Source: Arion vulgaris (Eukaryota > Mollusca > Gastropoda > Stylommatophora > Arionidae). Taken from it: 64,000 nucleotides of DNA. The first letter of the stretch is position 1. Each line of letters opens with the position of its first letter. A program made the position numbers and the translations under genes. Location: assembly GCA_020796225.1 (NCBI GenBank), contig CM036759.1, positions 2,913,782-2,977,781 on the forward strand, read 5' to 3'. The notes beneath the pieces are model-generated. The model did no database searches, was not told the DNA's origin, and saw only the letters and a program-made list of their open reading frames with translations. Positions 53,863 through 64,000 of this stretch are shown here, piece after piece.

Positions 53863-54864
53863 TACATGATGTGTAACAATACAACAAGAATGCGAATTTG
53901 AGAACACTACAAATGGACGATTACATCTCCTATTCTTCAGTCTGATCCTGAGACATGTTCAGTCTTCCAACACTATCCTTTGGTGGCTTACAGATGGGAC
54001 AGAAGCCTCAAGGATTTGTTGGTACACAGTCGCCTCAAGCCTAATATCCAGAGTCACTTTGGCAGCATCCAGTGTGGCCGTCGGCGCTGTAATACTTGTG
54101 CATATGTAATACAGACCCGCACTGTCTCTTTTTCAAAAGCTACGTATGTCATTCAAGACAGTTTCACGTGTGAGTCCAGCAATATCATCTATGCCATCAC
54201 CTGCAAACGATGCAACAAGGCCTATATTGGTGAAACCTGAAAGAGGCTCAGTGACTGATTCGCCCAACACTTATGCGATATTCGCCAATGCTCTGTGACC
54301 CCTGTGGCCACTCATTTCAATGATACTGGCCATTCAGGAGCTGACGATGTCATGGTCACAGCCATCCAATCATGTTCTTCCGATGATGCAGTCGATTCGC
54401 CCTGGAGAACCGTTTTATTTCGTTATATGGTACCTTACGGCCTCTTGGACTCAACGCATTACATTCCTATGCTTCTTAGTACTGTCTTATCTCATGCCTT
54501 GTAATCTATATGTGTATTTGCTTCATATATATAAGTTATTTATCCACTATATTGTTTATTGTTTCTCTTCTTTCCACTTCCGGTTTTGTGTTGCACTCAT
54601 TTCGTTATTCGTTTTTATTCCCAGATTTTCATTAGATAGGTTTGAATGTTTCTACGTGTAATCGTCCATTTGTAGTGTTCCTCGAAATTCGTCATTCTTG
54701 TTGTATTGTTTGCTTGATAAAGGCCTTTTGGTCGAAACGTTGCTGTTTATCGTCTCTGTTTCTGTATTTTGTAAAACTATAGTACAGTGTACTTTGTTTT
54801 TAAGTGTTTAGCTATTTTTCCAAGTTTTACTGCAGTCTCCACCCTTTTTCGATACATGATGTGT
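53863..54864 (+). mobile_element. Penelope-like element, 5'-truncated, with 12-bp target duplication
   Basis: 978-bp insert (53875-54852) flanked by TACATGATGTGT at 53863-53874 and 54853-54864. From 53940 it encodes the C-terminal end of a Penelope-type protein: SDPETCSVFQHYPLVAYRW, a CGRRRCNTC zinc-like motif, then a GIY-YIG endonuclease core, IIYAITCKRCNKAYIGET. A stop follows GET, then KRLSD, FAQHLCDIR and ATHFNDTGHS continue in frame. Penelope elements join RT and GIY-YIG in one protein; the RT is lost here. The 3' part (54711-54852) is the terminal repeat-like region with a ribozyme-like core. A 45-bp inverted repeat flanks the ORF. Confidence 0.85.
54711..54852 (+). other. Penelope terminal region with hammerhead-like core
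   Basis: TTGATAAAGGCCTTTTGGTC then GAAACG. GGCC and GGTC pair (one G-U) around a TTTT loop, followed by GAAA as in hammerhead stem II and core. Confidence 0.45.
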
Positions 54865-55129
54865 GAGACATGGAGATTTATATGATATATCGGTACATAT
54901 ATTAAATGAGACTCCATGCAAGTGGGACATGAAGGAGCATGATGTGTGAGATACATAGATGTACATTTGTTTCCATAATGACATGAGAACAATGCTCTAA
55001 TGGAATCTGGCTAGACATGAATGAATAGATGCATGTCTACTTGCAAGCAAAAGTGCTGAGTTTAATGCTGCTGACACACAAGTTACTTATTGCTTGTTAT
55101 CATTCAATCAAGAATGTTGGATAAGTGTC

Positions 55130-55500
55130 TCTTACCTTGATATAAAAGCTTCAACTAACAACTCAACTAATCAACATGTTGAAGAGTGTCTCTTATCTTG
55201 ATATAAAAGCTTCAACTAACAACTCAACTAATCAACATGTTGAAGAGTGTCTTTTACCTTGATATAAAAGCTTCAACTAACAACTCAACTAATCAACATG
55301 TTGAAGAGTGTCTCTTATCTTGATATAAAAGACTTCATACTTGAAACTTTAAGCTCAACTAATCCAACACTGTTGAAGAGTGTCTCTTATCTTGATATAA
55401 AAGCTTCAACTAACAACTCAACTAATCAACATGTTGAAGAGTGTCTCTTATCTTGATATAAAAGCTTCAACTCAACTCAACTACAACCATAACAACTCAA
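55130..55500. repeat. Minisatellite, 61 bp x about 6
   Basis: Unit GATATAAAAGCTTCAACTAA then CAACTCAACTAATCAACATGTTGAAGAGTGTCTCTTATCTT; copies near 55330-55370 and 55470 are distorted by short insertions. Confidence 0.93.
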
Positions 55501-55629
55501 CATGTTGGAAGAGTGAATGCTATCTACTTAAACAAATCTGTTTGAAAATGTTCTTTCTGTGACCAATCATAGTCATTGTACACATGTAATATTTCACTGT
55601 GTCACTGAAACTGCATACATACACACACT

Positions 55630-56420
55630 GCAAACCTTCGTGTACATCTCAGTTGTACTAACTTCAACATACAGAGTCAAACCTTCGTGTACATCTCAGT
55701 TGTACTATCTTCAACATATAAAGTCAAAACTTTGTGTACATCTCAGTTGCACTAGCTTCAACTTCTTGTACATCTCAGTTGTTGTACTATCTTCAACATA
55801 ATAATTCCTCTGTACTGTTATACGTTACATAGGGCCTGCAAGTAATTTCTCCATACCGCTCTATCCTGGGCAACTCGCTCAATCTCCTCCATGGAACTGA
55901 GACCGATATTTCTTGCCTCTCTCAGAAAAGTTTGTTTCAGGGTCTCCTTAGGTGGACCTCTCTTTCTTGAACCCTTTGCATCCCACTTCAATGCCTGCTT
56001 TGATATTCTTTGATCATTTCTCCTCAAGGTGTGCCCAACATATCTCCATCTTCTCTTTCTTATAACAGTTGTCACTAGTGGTTGACTAAACATGTCTCTG
56101 ATTTCATCACTTCTGAATTCATTCCATTTTATATTCATTACTTTTCGCAGACATCTATTTTCAAATGCATTCAACTTGCTTTCTATATCTTTAGTCATTT
56201 TCCAACTCTCGCTGGCATATGTTAGGATTGATACATTTGAATTGAAAATTCGTAATTTAGTTTTCATACTATATAACTTTCAACATACAAAGAGTGAAAA
56301 ACTTCTGTACATCTCAGTTGTACTATCTTCAACATACAAAGTCAAACTTTGTGTACATCTCAGTTGTTACTAACTTCAACTTCTTGTCACATCTCAGTTG
56401 TTGTACTAACTTCAACATAG
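55630..56420. repeat. 47-bp minisatellite split by a LINE fragment
   Basis: Unit ACCTTCGTGTACATCTCAGT then TGTACTAACTTCAACATACAGAGTCAA. About four units before 55804 and three after 56275, with a LINE piece between. Confidence 0.9.
55805..56270 (-). pseudogene. LINE (family B2) 3' fragment inserted in the array
   Basis: A 149-codon minus ORF without stops: KLRIFNSNVSILTYASESWK, LRKVMNIKWNEFRSDEIRDM, RRWRYVGHTLRRNDQRISKQ, ETLKQTFLREARNIGLSSME. Best-preserved piece of family B2, and short because of 5' truncation. Confidence 0.85.
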
Positions 56421-56494
56421 AAAGAGTCAAAGCTTGCATTATGGAATACACAACATTGAAATGTCATGCTAACACTAGCAACTGGTTTGGCAGA

Positions 56495-56720
56495 TCTTTA
56501 CAACAACACTGAGAGTAGTCAATGGTTAGTGATTTGGCTTTCTAGACAGGTGATTTTGGTTCAATTTTCATTTGAAGTGAGATTTTGTCAGACTACAAAT
56601 GACTTTCAGGTTGTCCCAGACTCAACTAGGTACCAGAGAAACACAGAAGAAAATGTGGCTGCTGCAGTGTGCTGCTCTTGGACTGCTCTAAGGCTGCATT
56701 CCCCCAATAAACCACATGGT
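56495..56720 (+). mobile_element. SINE C copy
   Basis: tRNA-like head (CAATGGTTAGTGATTTGGC, then GGTTCAATTTTC), body with GGTACCAGAGAAACACAG, ending CCCCAATAAACCACATGG. Related to 33305-33520. Confidence 0.65.
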
Positions 56721-56724
56721 ATTT

Positions 56725-56925
56725 AAACAAAAGAATTCTTGACTTGCTTGTACAATTAACTAACAAAAGGGTTCTTGACTTGCTTGTACAATTAACTAAC
56801 AAAAGGGTTCTTGACTTGCTTGTAGCACATTAACTAACAAAAGGGTTCTTGACTTGCTTGTACAATCTTGCTAACAAAACACGTAATCACAAAGTACTGT
56901 AGTTTTACAAATATTTTGTCTCATC
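56725..56925. repeat. 36-bp array x about 4, then a Penelope end scrap
   Basis: Unit CAATTAACTAACAAAAGGGT then TCTTGACTTGCTTGTA to about 56878. Next, ACACGTAATCACAAAGTACTGTAGTTTTACAAAT (56880-56913, split here for length) is the minus-strand Penelope end also seen at 15330. Confidence 0.8.
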
Positions 56926-57044
56926 TATTTTGTGAATACAATTAACTAAGGATGCTCTCATACACAAAACTCCTGTCAGAATAGTATTCCATATCAATAG
57001 GAACATTTTCTAAGGCAAGAAGTATTTACTAGAACTTACAAAGT

Positions 57045-57300
57045 GTAGATTAACTGAGGTGATGAGTATGATACAGGGACAAATAATGGTAGTACTGAGG
57101 TGATCAGTATGGTACAGGGACAAATAATGGTAGTACTGAGGTGATGTGTATGGTACAGGGACAAATAATGGTAGTACTGAGGTGATCAGTATGGTACAGG
57201 GACAAATAATGGTAGTACTGAGGTGATGAGTATGGTACAGGGACAAATAATGGTAGTACTGAGGTGATGAGTATGGTACAGGGATAAATAATGGTAGACA
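57045..57300. repeat. Minisatellite, 41 bp x 6
   Basis: Unit GTATGGTACAGGGACAAATA then ATGGTAGTACTGAGGTGATCA. Confidence 0.96.
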
Positions 57301-57962
57301 GTAGAGATGAAGATGTGCAGTTCAAACTAAATGTTGCTGTGATCATGTCGTTGTCGAAGCTAGGTGTCTGACCTGACAGTAAATATTTATTGTCTGAAAT
57401 TAGATCAGCAAGAATTGCTGGCAGTATAGTATAGTGCTTGATAACAGAAAAGTTGGATGTGTCATGTCAGTTGTTGAATGTCCAAGAGTTGCTGCTGCCT
57501 TCTAAATATCAGCCTGTCTAGTCTATGTCAACCTGTCTAGTCTATGTCATACTACAGCCTGCATGATACTGTACATGATCATGATACTGTACAGATGGCA
57601 AGTATCTGTATGTGTCCAGACTACAATTGATTCTCTGTAAGTAAGTATTCCATCATTCTAGTGTCTGCTGTTGTATGCATCTACAGTCTGATGATATGTT
57701 CCAACATAGACCAGTGTTAACATCAGAATTAGCACATGTCAGTTACACAAACTAGTATCCTTCTTGTTGACATTAGTATATATATATATATATATAACTA
57801 TCTCTAAGTGCAGTCTATAACCATAACTTATTGACTAAGTTAATCAATATCTCACTGTTCTGTAAACATTCACTTATGTAAACAGCTTGTTAGACTCTCT
57901 TAACTAAACTACTCGGAGCAAAAGTTGAAACTTGTATGAATCAAATCAATGCTTCTATTTAA
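57301..57962. other. No gene; short TA run
   Basis: Nothing recognisable apart from (TA)n at about 57777-57796. Confidence 0.4.
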
Positions 57963-58372
57963 TATGAATCCATGTTTCCATACCTGCAGGTATATTGTAT
58001 AATACAGTGTTAGGCTTGTAGTTTTCATTGATTGCCGGCTCTACTTAATATGAATCCTTGTTTCCATACCTGCAGGTATATTGTGTAATACAGTGTTAGG
58101 CTTGTAGTTTTCATTGATTGCCGGCTCTACTTAATATGAATCCTTGTTTCCATACATGCAGGTATATTGTGTAATAGTGTTAGGCTTGTAGTTTTCATTG
58201 ATTGCCGGTTCTACTTAATATGAATCCATGTTTCCATACCTGCAGGTATATTGGGTAATACAGTGTTAGGCTTGTAGTTTTCATTGATTGCCGGTTCTAC
58301 TTAATATGAATCCTTGTTTCCATACCTGCAGGTATATTGGGTAATAAGTGTTAGGTTTAGTTTTCATTGATC
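57963..58372. repeat. Minisatellite, 86 bp x 5
   Basis: TATGAATCC.TGTTTCCATACCTGCAGG recurs from 57963 every 84-86 bp, with GTTTTCATTGATTGCCGG in each unit but the last. Confidence 0.95.
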
Positions 58373-58399
58373 TCAAGACATAATGGGTAATGTAGTCAA

Positions 58400-61300
58400 C
58401 ATCTAGTATTGACGAGTCCCCAGTCTACTCATCTCTGTCCCCAATGTATATAGCTCAGTCACCAGTCTACTCATCTATGTCCCCAATGTATATAGCTGTC
58501 ACCAGTCTACTCATCTATGTCCCCAATGTATATAGCTCAGTCACCAGTCTACTCATCTATGTCCCCAATGTATATAGCTGTCACCAGTCTACTCATCTAT
58601 GTCCCCAATGTATATAGCTGTCACCAGTCTACTCATCTATGTCCCCAATGTATATAGCTCAGTCACCAGTCTACTCATCTATGTCCCCAATGTATATAGC
58701 TCAGTCACCAGTCTACTCATCTCTGTCCCCAATGTATATAGCTCAGTCACCAGTCTACTCATCTCTGTCCCCAATGTATATAGCTGTCACCAGTCTACTC
58801 ATCTCTGTCCCCAATGTATATAGCTCAGTCACCAGTCTACTCATCTATGTCCCCAATGTATATAGCTCAGTCCGTAGTCTACTCATCTCTGTCCCCAATG
58901 TATATAGCTGTCACCAGTCTACTCATCTATGTCCCCAATGTATATAGCTCAGTCACCAGTCTACTCATCTATGTCCCCAATGTATATAGCTCAGTCCCCA
59001 GTCTACTCATCTCTGTCCCCAATGTATATAGCTGTCACCAGTCTACTCATCTATGTCCCCAATGTATATAGCTCAGTCACCAGTCTACTCATCTATGTCC
59101 CCAATGTATATAGCTGTCACCAGTCTACTCATCTATGTCCCCAATGTATATAGCTGTCACCAGTCTACTCATCTATGTCCCCAATGTATATAGCTCAGTC
59201 CCCAGTCTACTCATCTCTGTCCCCAATGTATATAGCTGTCACCAGTCTACTCATCTATGTCCCCAATGTATATAGCTCAGTCACCAGTCTACTCATCTAT
59301 GTCCCCAATGTATAAGCTGTCACCAGTCTACTCATCTCTGTCCCCAATGTATATAGCTGTCACCAGTCTACTCATCTATGTCCCCAATGTATATAGCTCA
59401 GTTTCCAGTCTACTCATCTCTGTCCCCAATGTATATAGCTCAGTCCCCAGTCTACTCATCTCTGTCCCCAATGTATATAGCTCAGTCACCAGTCTACTCA
59501 TCTCTGTCCCCAATGTATATAGCTGTCACCAGTCTACTCATCTATGTCCCCAATGTATATAGCTCAGTCTCCAGTCTACTCATCTCTGTCCCCAATGTAT
59601 ATAGCTGTCACCAGTCTACTCATCTATGTCCCCAATGTATATAGCTCAGTCCCCAGTCTACTCATCTCTGTCCCCAATGTATATAGCTGTCACCAGTCTA
59701 CTCATCTATGTCCCCAATGTATATAGCTCAGTCCCCAGTCTACTCATCTATGTCCCCAATGTATATAGCTCAGTCACCAGTCTACTCATCTATGTCCCCA
59801 ATGTATATAGCTGTCATCAGTCTACTCATCTATGTCCCCAATGTATATAGCTGTCACCAGTCTACTCATCTATGTCCCCAATGTATATAGCTCAGTCACC
59901 AGTCTACTCATCTCTGTCCCCAATGTATATAGCTCAGTCCCCAGTCTACTCATCTATGTCCCCAATGTATATAGCTGTCACCAGTCTACTCATCTATGTC
60001 CCCAATGTATATAGCTGTCACCAGTCTACTCATCTCTGTCCCCAATGTATATAGCTGTCACCAGTCTACTCATCTATGTCCCCAATGTATATAGCTGTCA
60101 CCAGTCTACTCATCTATGTCCCCAATGTATATAGCTCAGTCACCAGTCTACTCATCTATGTCCCCAATGTATATAGCTCAGTCACCAGTCTACTCATCTA
60201 TGTCCCCAATGTATATAGCTCAGTCACCAGTCTACTCATCTCTGTCCCCAATGTATATAGCTGTCACCAGTCTACTCATCTCTGTCCCCAATGTATATAG
60301 CTGTCACCAGTCTACTCATCTCTGTCCCCAATGTATATAGCTCAGTCCCCAGTCTACTCATCTATGTCCCCAATGTATATAGCTGTCACCAGTCTACTCA
60401 TCTATGTCCCCAATGTATATAGCTGTCACCAGTCTACTCATCTCTGTCCCCAATGTATATAGCTGTCACCAGTCTACTCATCTATGTCCCCAATGTATAT
60501 AGCTGTCACCAGTCTACTCATCTATGTCCCCAATGTATATAGCTCAGTCCCCAGTCTACTCATCTATGTCCCCAATGTATATAGCTGTCACCAGTCTACT
60601 CATCTATGTCCCCAATGTATATAGCTGTCACCAGTCTACTCATCTCTGTCCCCAATGTATATAGCTGTCACCAGTCTACTCATCTATGTCCCCAATGTAT
60701 ATAGCTGTCACCAGTCTACTCATCTATGTCCCCAATGTATATAGCTCAGTCACCAGTCTACTCATCTATGTCCCCAATGTATATAGCTCAGTTTCCAGTC
60801 CACTCATCTCTGTCCCCAATGTATATAGCTCAGTCACCAGTCTACTCATCTATGTCCCAAATGTATATAGCTGTCACCAGTCTACTCATCTCTGTCCCCA
60901 ATGTATATAGCTGTCACCAGTCCACTCATTTCTGTCCCAATGTATTAGCTGTCACCAGTCTCTCATCTATGTCCCCAATGTATATAGCTGTCACCAGTCT
61001 ACTCATCTATGTCCCCAATGTATATAGCTCAGTCACCAGTCTACTCATCTATGTCCCCAATGTATATAGCTCAGTCACCAGTCTACTCATCTATGTCCCC
61101 AATGTATATAGCTGTCACCCGTCTACTCATCTCTGTCCCCAATGTATATAGCTCAGTCACCAGTCCACTCATCTATGTCCCCAATGTATATAGCTGTCAC
61201 CAGTCTACTCATCTATGTCCCCAATGTATATAGCTCAGTCACCAGTCTAATCATCTATGTCCCCAATGTATATAGCTCAGTCACCAGTCTACTCATCTCT

Positions 61301-64000
61301 GTCCCCAATGTATATAGCTCAGTCACCAGTCTACTCATCTCTGTCCCCAATGTATATAGCTCAGTCACCAGTCCACTCATCTATGTCCCCAATGTATATA
61401 GCTGTCACCAGTCTACTCATCTATGTCCCCAATGTATATAGCTCAGTCACAAGTCTACTCATCTATGTCCCCAATGTATATAGCTCAGTCTCCAGTCTAC
61501 TCATCTATGTCCCCAATGTATATAGCTGTCCCCAGTCTACTCATCTCTGTCCCCAATGTATATAGCTCAGTCACCAGTCTACTCATCTATGTCCCCAATG
61601 TATATAGCTCAGTCACAAGTCTACTCATCTATGTCCAATGTATTAGCTGTCACCAGTCTACTCATTCTGTCCCCAATGTATATAGCTCAGTCACCAGTCT
61701 ACTCATCTATGTCCCCAATGTATATAGCTGTCAGCCAGTCTACTCATCTATGTCCCCAATGTATATGAGCTCAGTCACCAGTCTACTCATCTCTGTCCCC
61801 AATGTATATAGCTGTCACCAGTCTACTCATCTATGTCCCCAATGTATATAGCTCAGTCATCAGTCTACTCATCTATGTCCCCAATGTATATAGCTGTCAC
61901 CAGTCTACTCATCTATGTCCCCAATGTATATAGCTGTCACCAGTCTACTCATCTATGTATCCAATGTATATAGCTGTCACCAGTCTACTCATCTCTGTCC
62001 CCAATGTATATAGCTGTCACCAGTCTACTCATCTCTGTCCCCAATGTATATAGCTCAGTCACCAGTCTACTCATCTATGTCCCCAATGTATATAGCTCAG
62101 TCACCAGTCTACTCATCTATGTCCCCAATGTATATAGCTCAGTCACCAGTCTACTCATTTATGTCCCCAATGTATATAGCTCAGTCACCAGTCTACTCAT
62201 CTATGTCCCCAATGTATATAGCTGTCACCAGTCTACTCATCTCTGTCCCCAATGTATATAGCTGTCACCAGTCTACTCATCTATGTCCCCAATGTATATA
62301 GCTGTCACCAGTCTACTCATCTATGTCCCCAATGTATATAGCTGTCACCAGTCTACTCATCTATGTCCCCAATGTATATAGCTCAGTCACCAGTCTACTC
62401 ATCTATGTCCCCAATGTATATAGCTCAGTAACCAGTCTACTCATCTATGTCCCCAATGTATATAGCTGTCACCAGTCTACTCATCTATGTCCCCAATGTA
62501 TATAGCTCAGTCACCAGTCCACTCATCTCTGTCCCCAATGTATATAGCTGTCACCAGTCTACTCATCTCTGTCCCCAATGTATATAGCTCAGTCACCAGT
62601 CTACTCATCTATGTCCCCAATGTATATAGCTCAGTCACCAGTCTACTCATCTCTGTCCCCAATGTATATAGCTCAGTCACCAGTCTACTCATCTCTGTCC
62701 CCAATGTATATAGCTCACCAGTCTACTCATCTCTGTCCCCAATGTATATAGCTGTCACCAGTCTACTCATCTATGTCCCCAATGTATATAGCTCAGTCCC
62801 CAGTCTACTCATCTATGTCCCCAATGTATATAGCTCAGTCCCCAGTCTACTCATCTATGTCTCCAATGTATATAGCTCAGTCACCAGTCTACTCATCTCT
62901 GTCCCCAATGTATATAGCTCAGTCACCAGTCCACTCATCTATGTCCCCAATGTATATAGCTGTCACCAGTCTACTCATCTATGTCCCAAATGTATATAGC
63001 TGTCACCAGTCTACTCATCTATGTCCCCAATGTATATAGCTGTCACCAGTCTACTCATCTATGTCCCCAATGTATATAGCTCAGTCACCAGTCTACTCAT
63101 CTATGTCCCAAATGTATATAGCTCAGTCACCAGTCCACTCATCTATGTCCCCAATGTATATAGCTGTCACCAGTCTACTCATCTATGTCCCCAATGTATA
63201 TAGCTGTCACCAGTCTACTCATCTATGTCCCCAATGTATATAGCTGTCACCAGTCTACTCATCTATGTCCCCAATGTATATAGCTGTCACCAGTCTACTC
63301 ATCTCTGTCCCCAATGTATATAGCTCAGTCACCAGTCTACTCATCTATGTCCCCAATGTATATAGCTCAGTCACCAGTCTACTCATCTCTGTCCCCAATG
63401 TATATAGCTGTCACCAGTCTACTCATCTCTGTCCCCAATGTATATAGCTGTCACCAGTCTACTCATCTCTGTCCCCAATGTATATAGCTCAGTCACCAGT
63501 CTACTCATCTATGTCCCCAATGTATATAGCTCAGTCACCAGTCTACTCATCTATGTCCCCAATGTATATAGCTCAGTCACCAGTCTACTCATCTATGTCC
63601 CCAATGTATATAGCTCAGTCACCAGTCCACTCATCTCTGTCCCCAATGTATATAGCTGTCACCAGTCTACTCATCTATGTCCCCAATGTATATAGCTGTC
63701 ACCAGTCTACTCATCTATGTCCCCAATGTATATAGCCGTCACCAGTCTACTCATCTGTCCCCAATGTATATAGCTGTCACCAGTCTACTCATCTATGTCC
63801 CCAATGTATATAGCTCAGTCACCAGTCTACTCATCTCTGTCCCCAATGTATATAGCTGTCACCAGTCTACTCATCTATGTCCCCAATGTATATAGCTCAG
63901 TCACCAGTCTACTCATCTATGTCCCCAATGTATATAGCTGTCACCAGTCTACTCATCTATGTCCCCAATGTATATAGCTCAGTCACCAGTCTACTCATCT
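58400..64000. repeat. Large minisatellite of 40/42-bp units, more than 130 copies, open at the window end
   Basis: Unit CACCAGTCTACTCATCTATG then TCCCCAATGTATATAGCTCAGT (42 bp). A second form lacks the CA in GCTCAGT and is 40 bp. A second common difference is CTATGTCC versus CTCTGTCC. Rare variants include TCTCC, TTTCC, CCGTAG and drop-outs such as GTATTAGC. All ORFs here arise from unit order, since a 42-bp unit keeps frame and a 40-bp unit shifts it. Confidence 0.98.

Noticed and set aside
58599..63977. Many overlapping ORFs of 60-170 codons in the terminal array
   Set aside because: Pure products of 40/42-bp unit order; all end in the same motif where a frame shift meets the same stop.

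Overview
The window is animal nuclear DNA. It has spliced introns with canonical GT/AG borders, at least four kinds of transposable element, and long tandem arrays; nothing prokaryotic is seen. The protein-level resemblances (non-LTR retrotransposons, a Penelope-like element with a GIY-YIG domain, piggyBac-type TTAA elements, a RAG1-N-terminal-like zinc module) suit a marine invertebrate. I cannot name the species. Frequent one- or two-base drop-outs inside otherwise identical tandem units suggest a long-read assembly with residual indels.

One host gene is clear: an ataxin-3 (Josephin deubiquitinase) orthologue on the + strand from 19352 to 38396. It has seven coding exons with matching splice phases, the Gln9/Cys14/His/Asn catalytic set, three ubiquitin-interacting motifs, no polyglutamine tract, and a polyadenylation signal at 38730. 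Exon 5 carries two apparent frameshifts. The introns are packed with nested transposons and minisatellites. A second likely gene is the 506-codon minus-strand ORF at 11390-12910, with an N-terminal zinc module and a run of 12-residue repeats encoded by a 36-bp minisatellite.

Layout: 1-5.5 kb, dead LINE pieces and a capsid-like relic; 5.9-8.3 kb, a 42/47-bp array carrying a piggyBac-type MITE, then a pogo-like MITE; 8.5-11 kb, LINE and GC-rich element copies; 11.4-12.9 kb, the zinc protein; 13-19 kb, nested SINEs, Penelope ends and GC-rich elements; 19.3-38.7 kb, ataxin-3; 39-46 kb, arrays and a three-level transposon nest; 46-48.9 kb, a LINE holding 32 apparently identical 48-bp units; 49-52.4 kb, RNase H-type LINE pieces; 53-55 kb, a Penelope-like element with target duplications; 55-64 kb, almost only tandem arrays, ending in a 5.6-kb array of 40/42-bp units that runs off the edge.

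The recurring theme is that tandem arrays start inside sequences that already had another role: the end of ataxin-3 exon 4 with its splice donor, the pol III A-box of two tRNA-like SINEs, a third SINE, and a LINE reading frame. A GC-rich dispersed element also keeps a 3' hairpin whose copies differ by paired, compensating substitutions.
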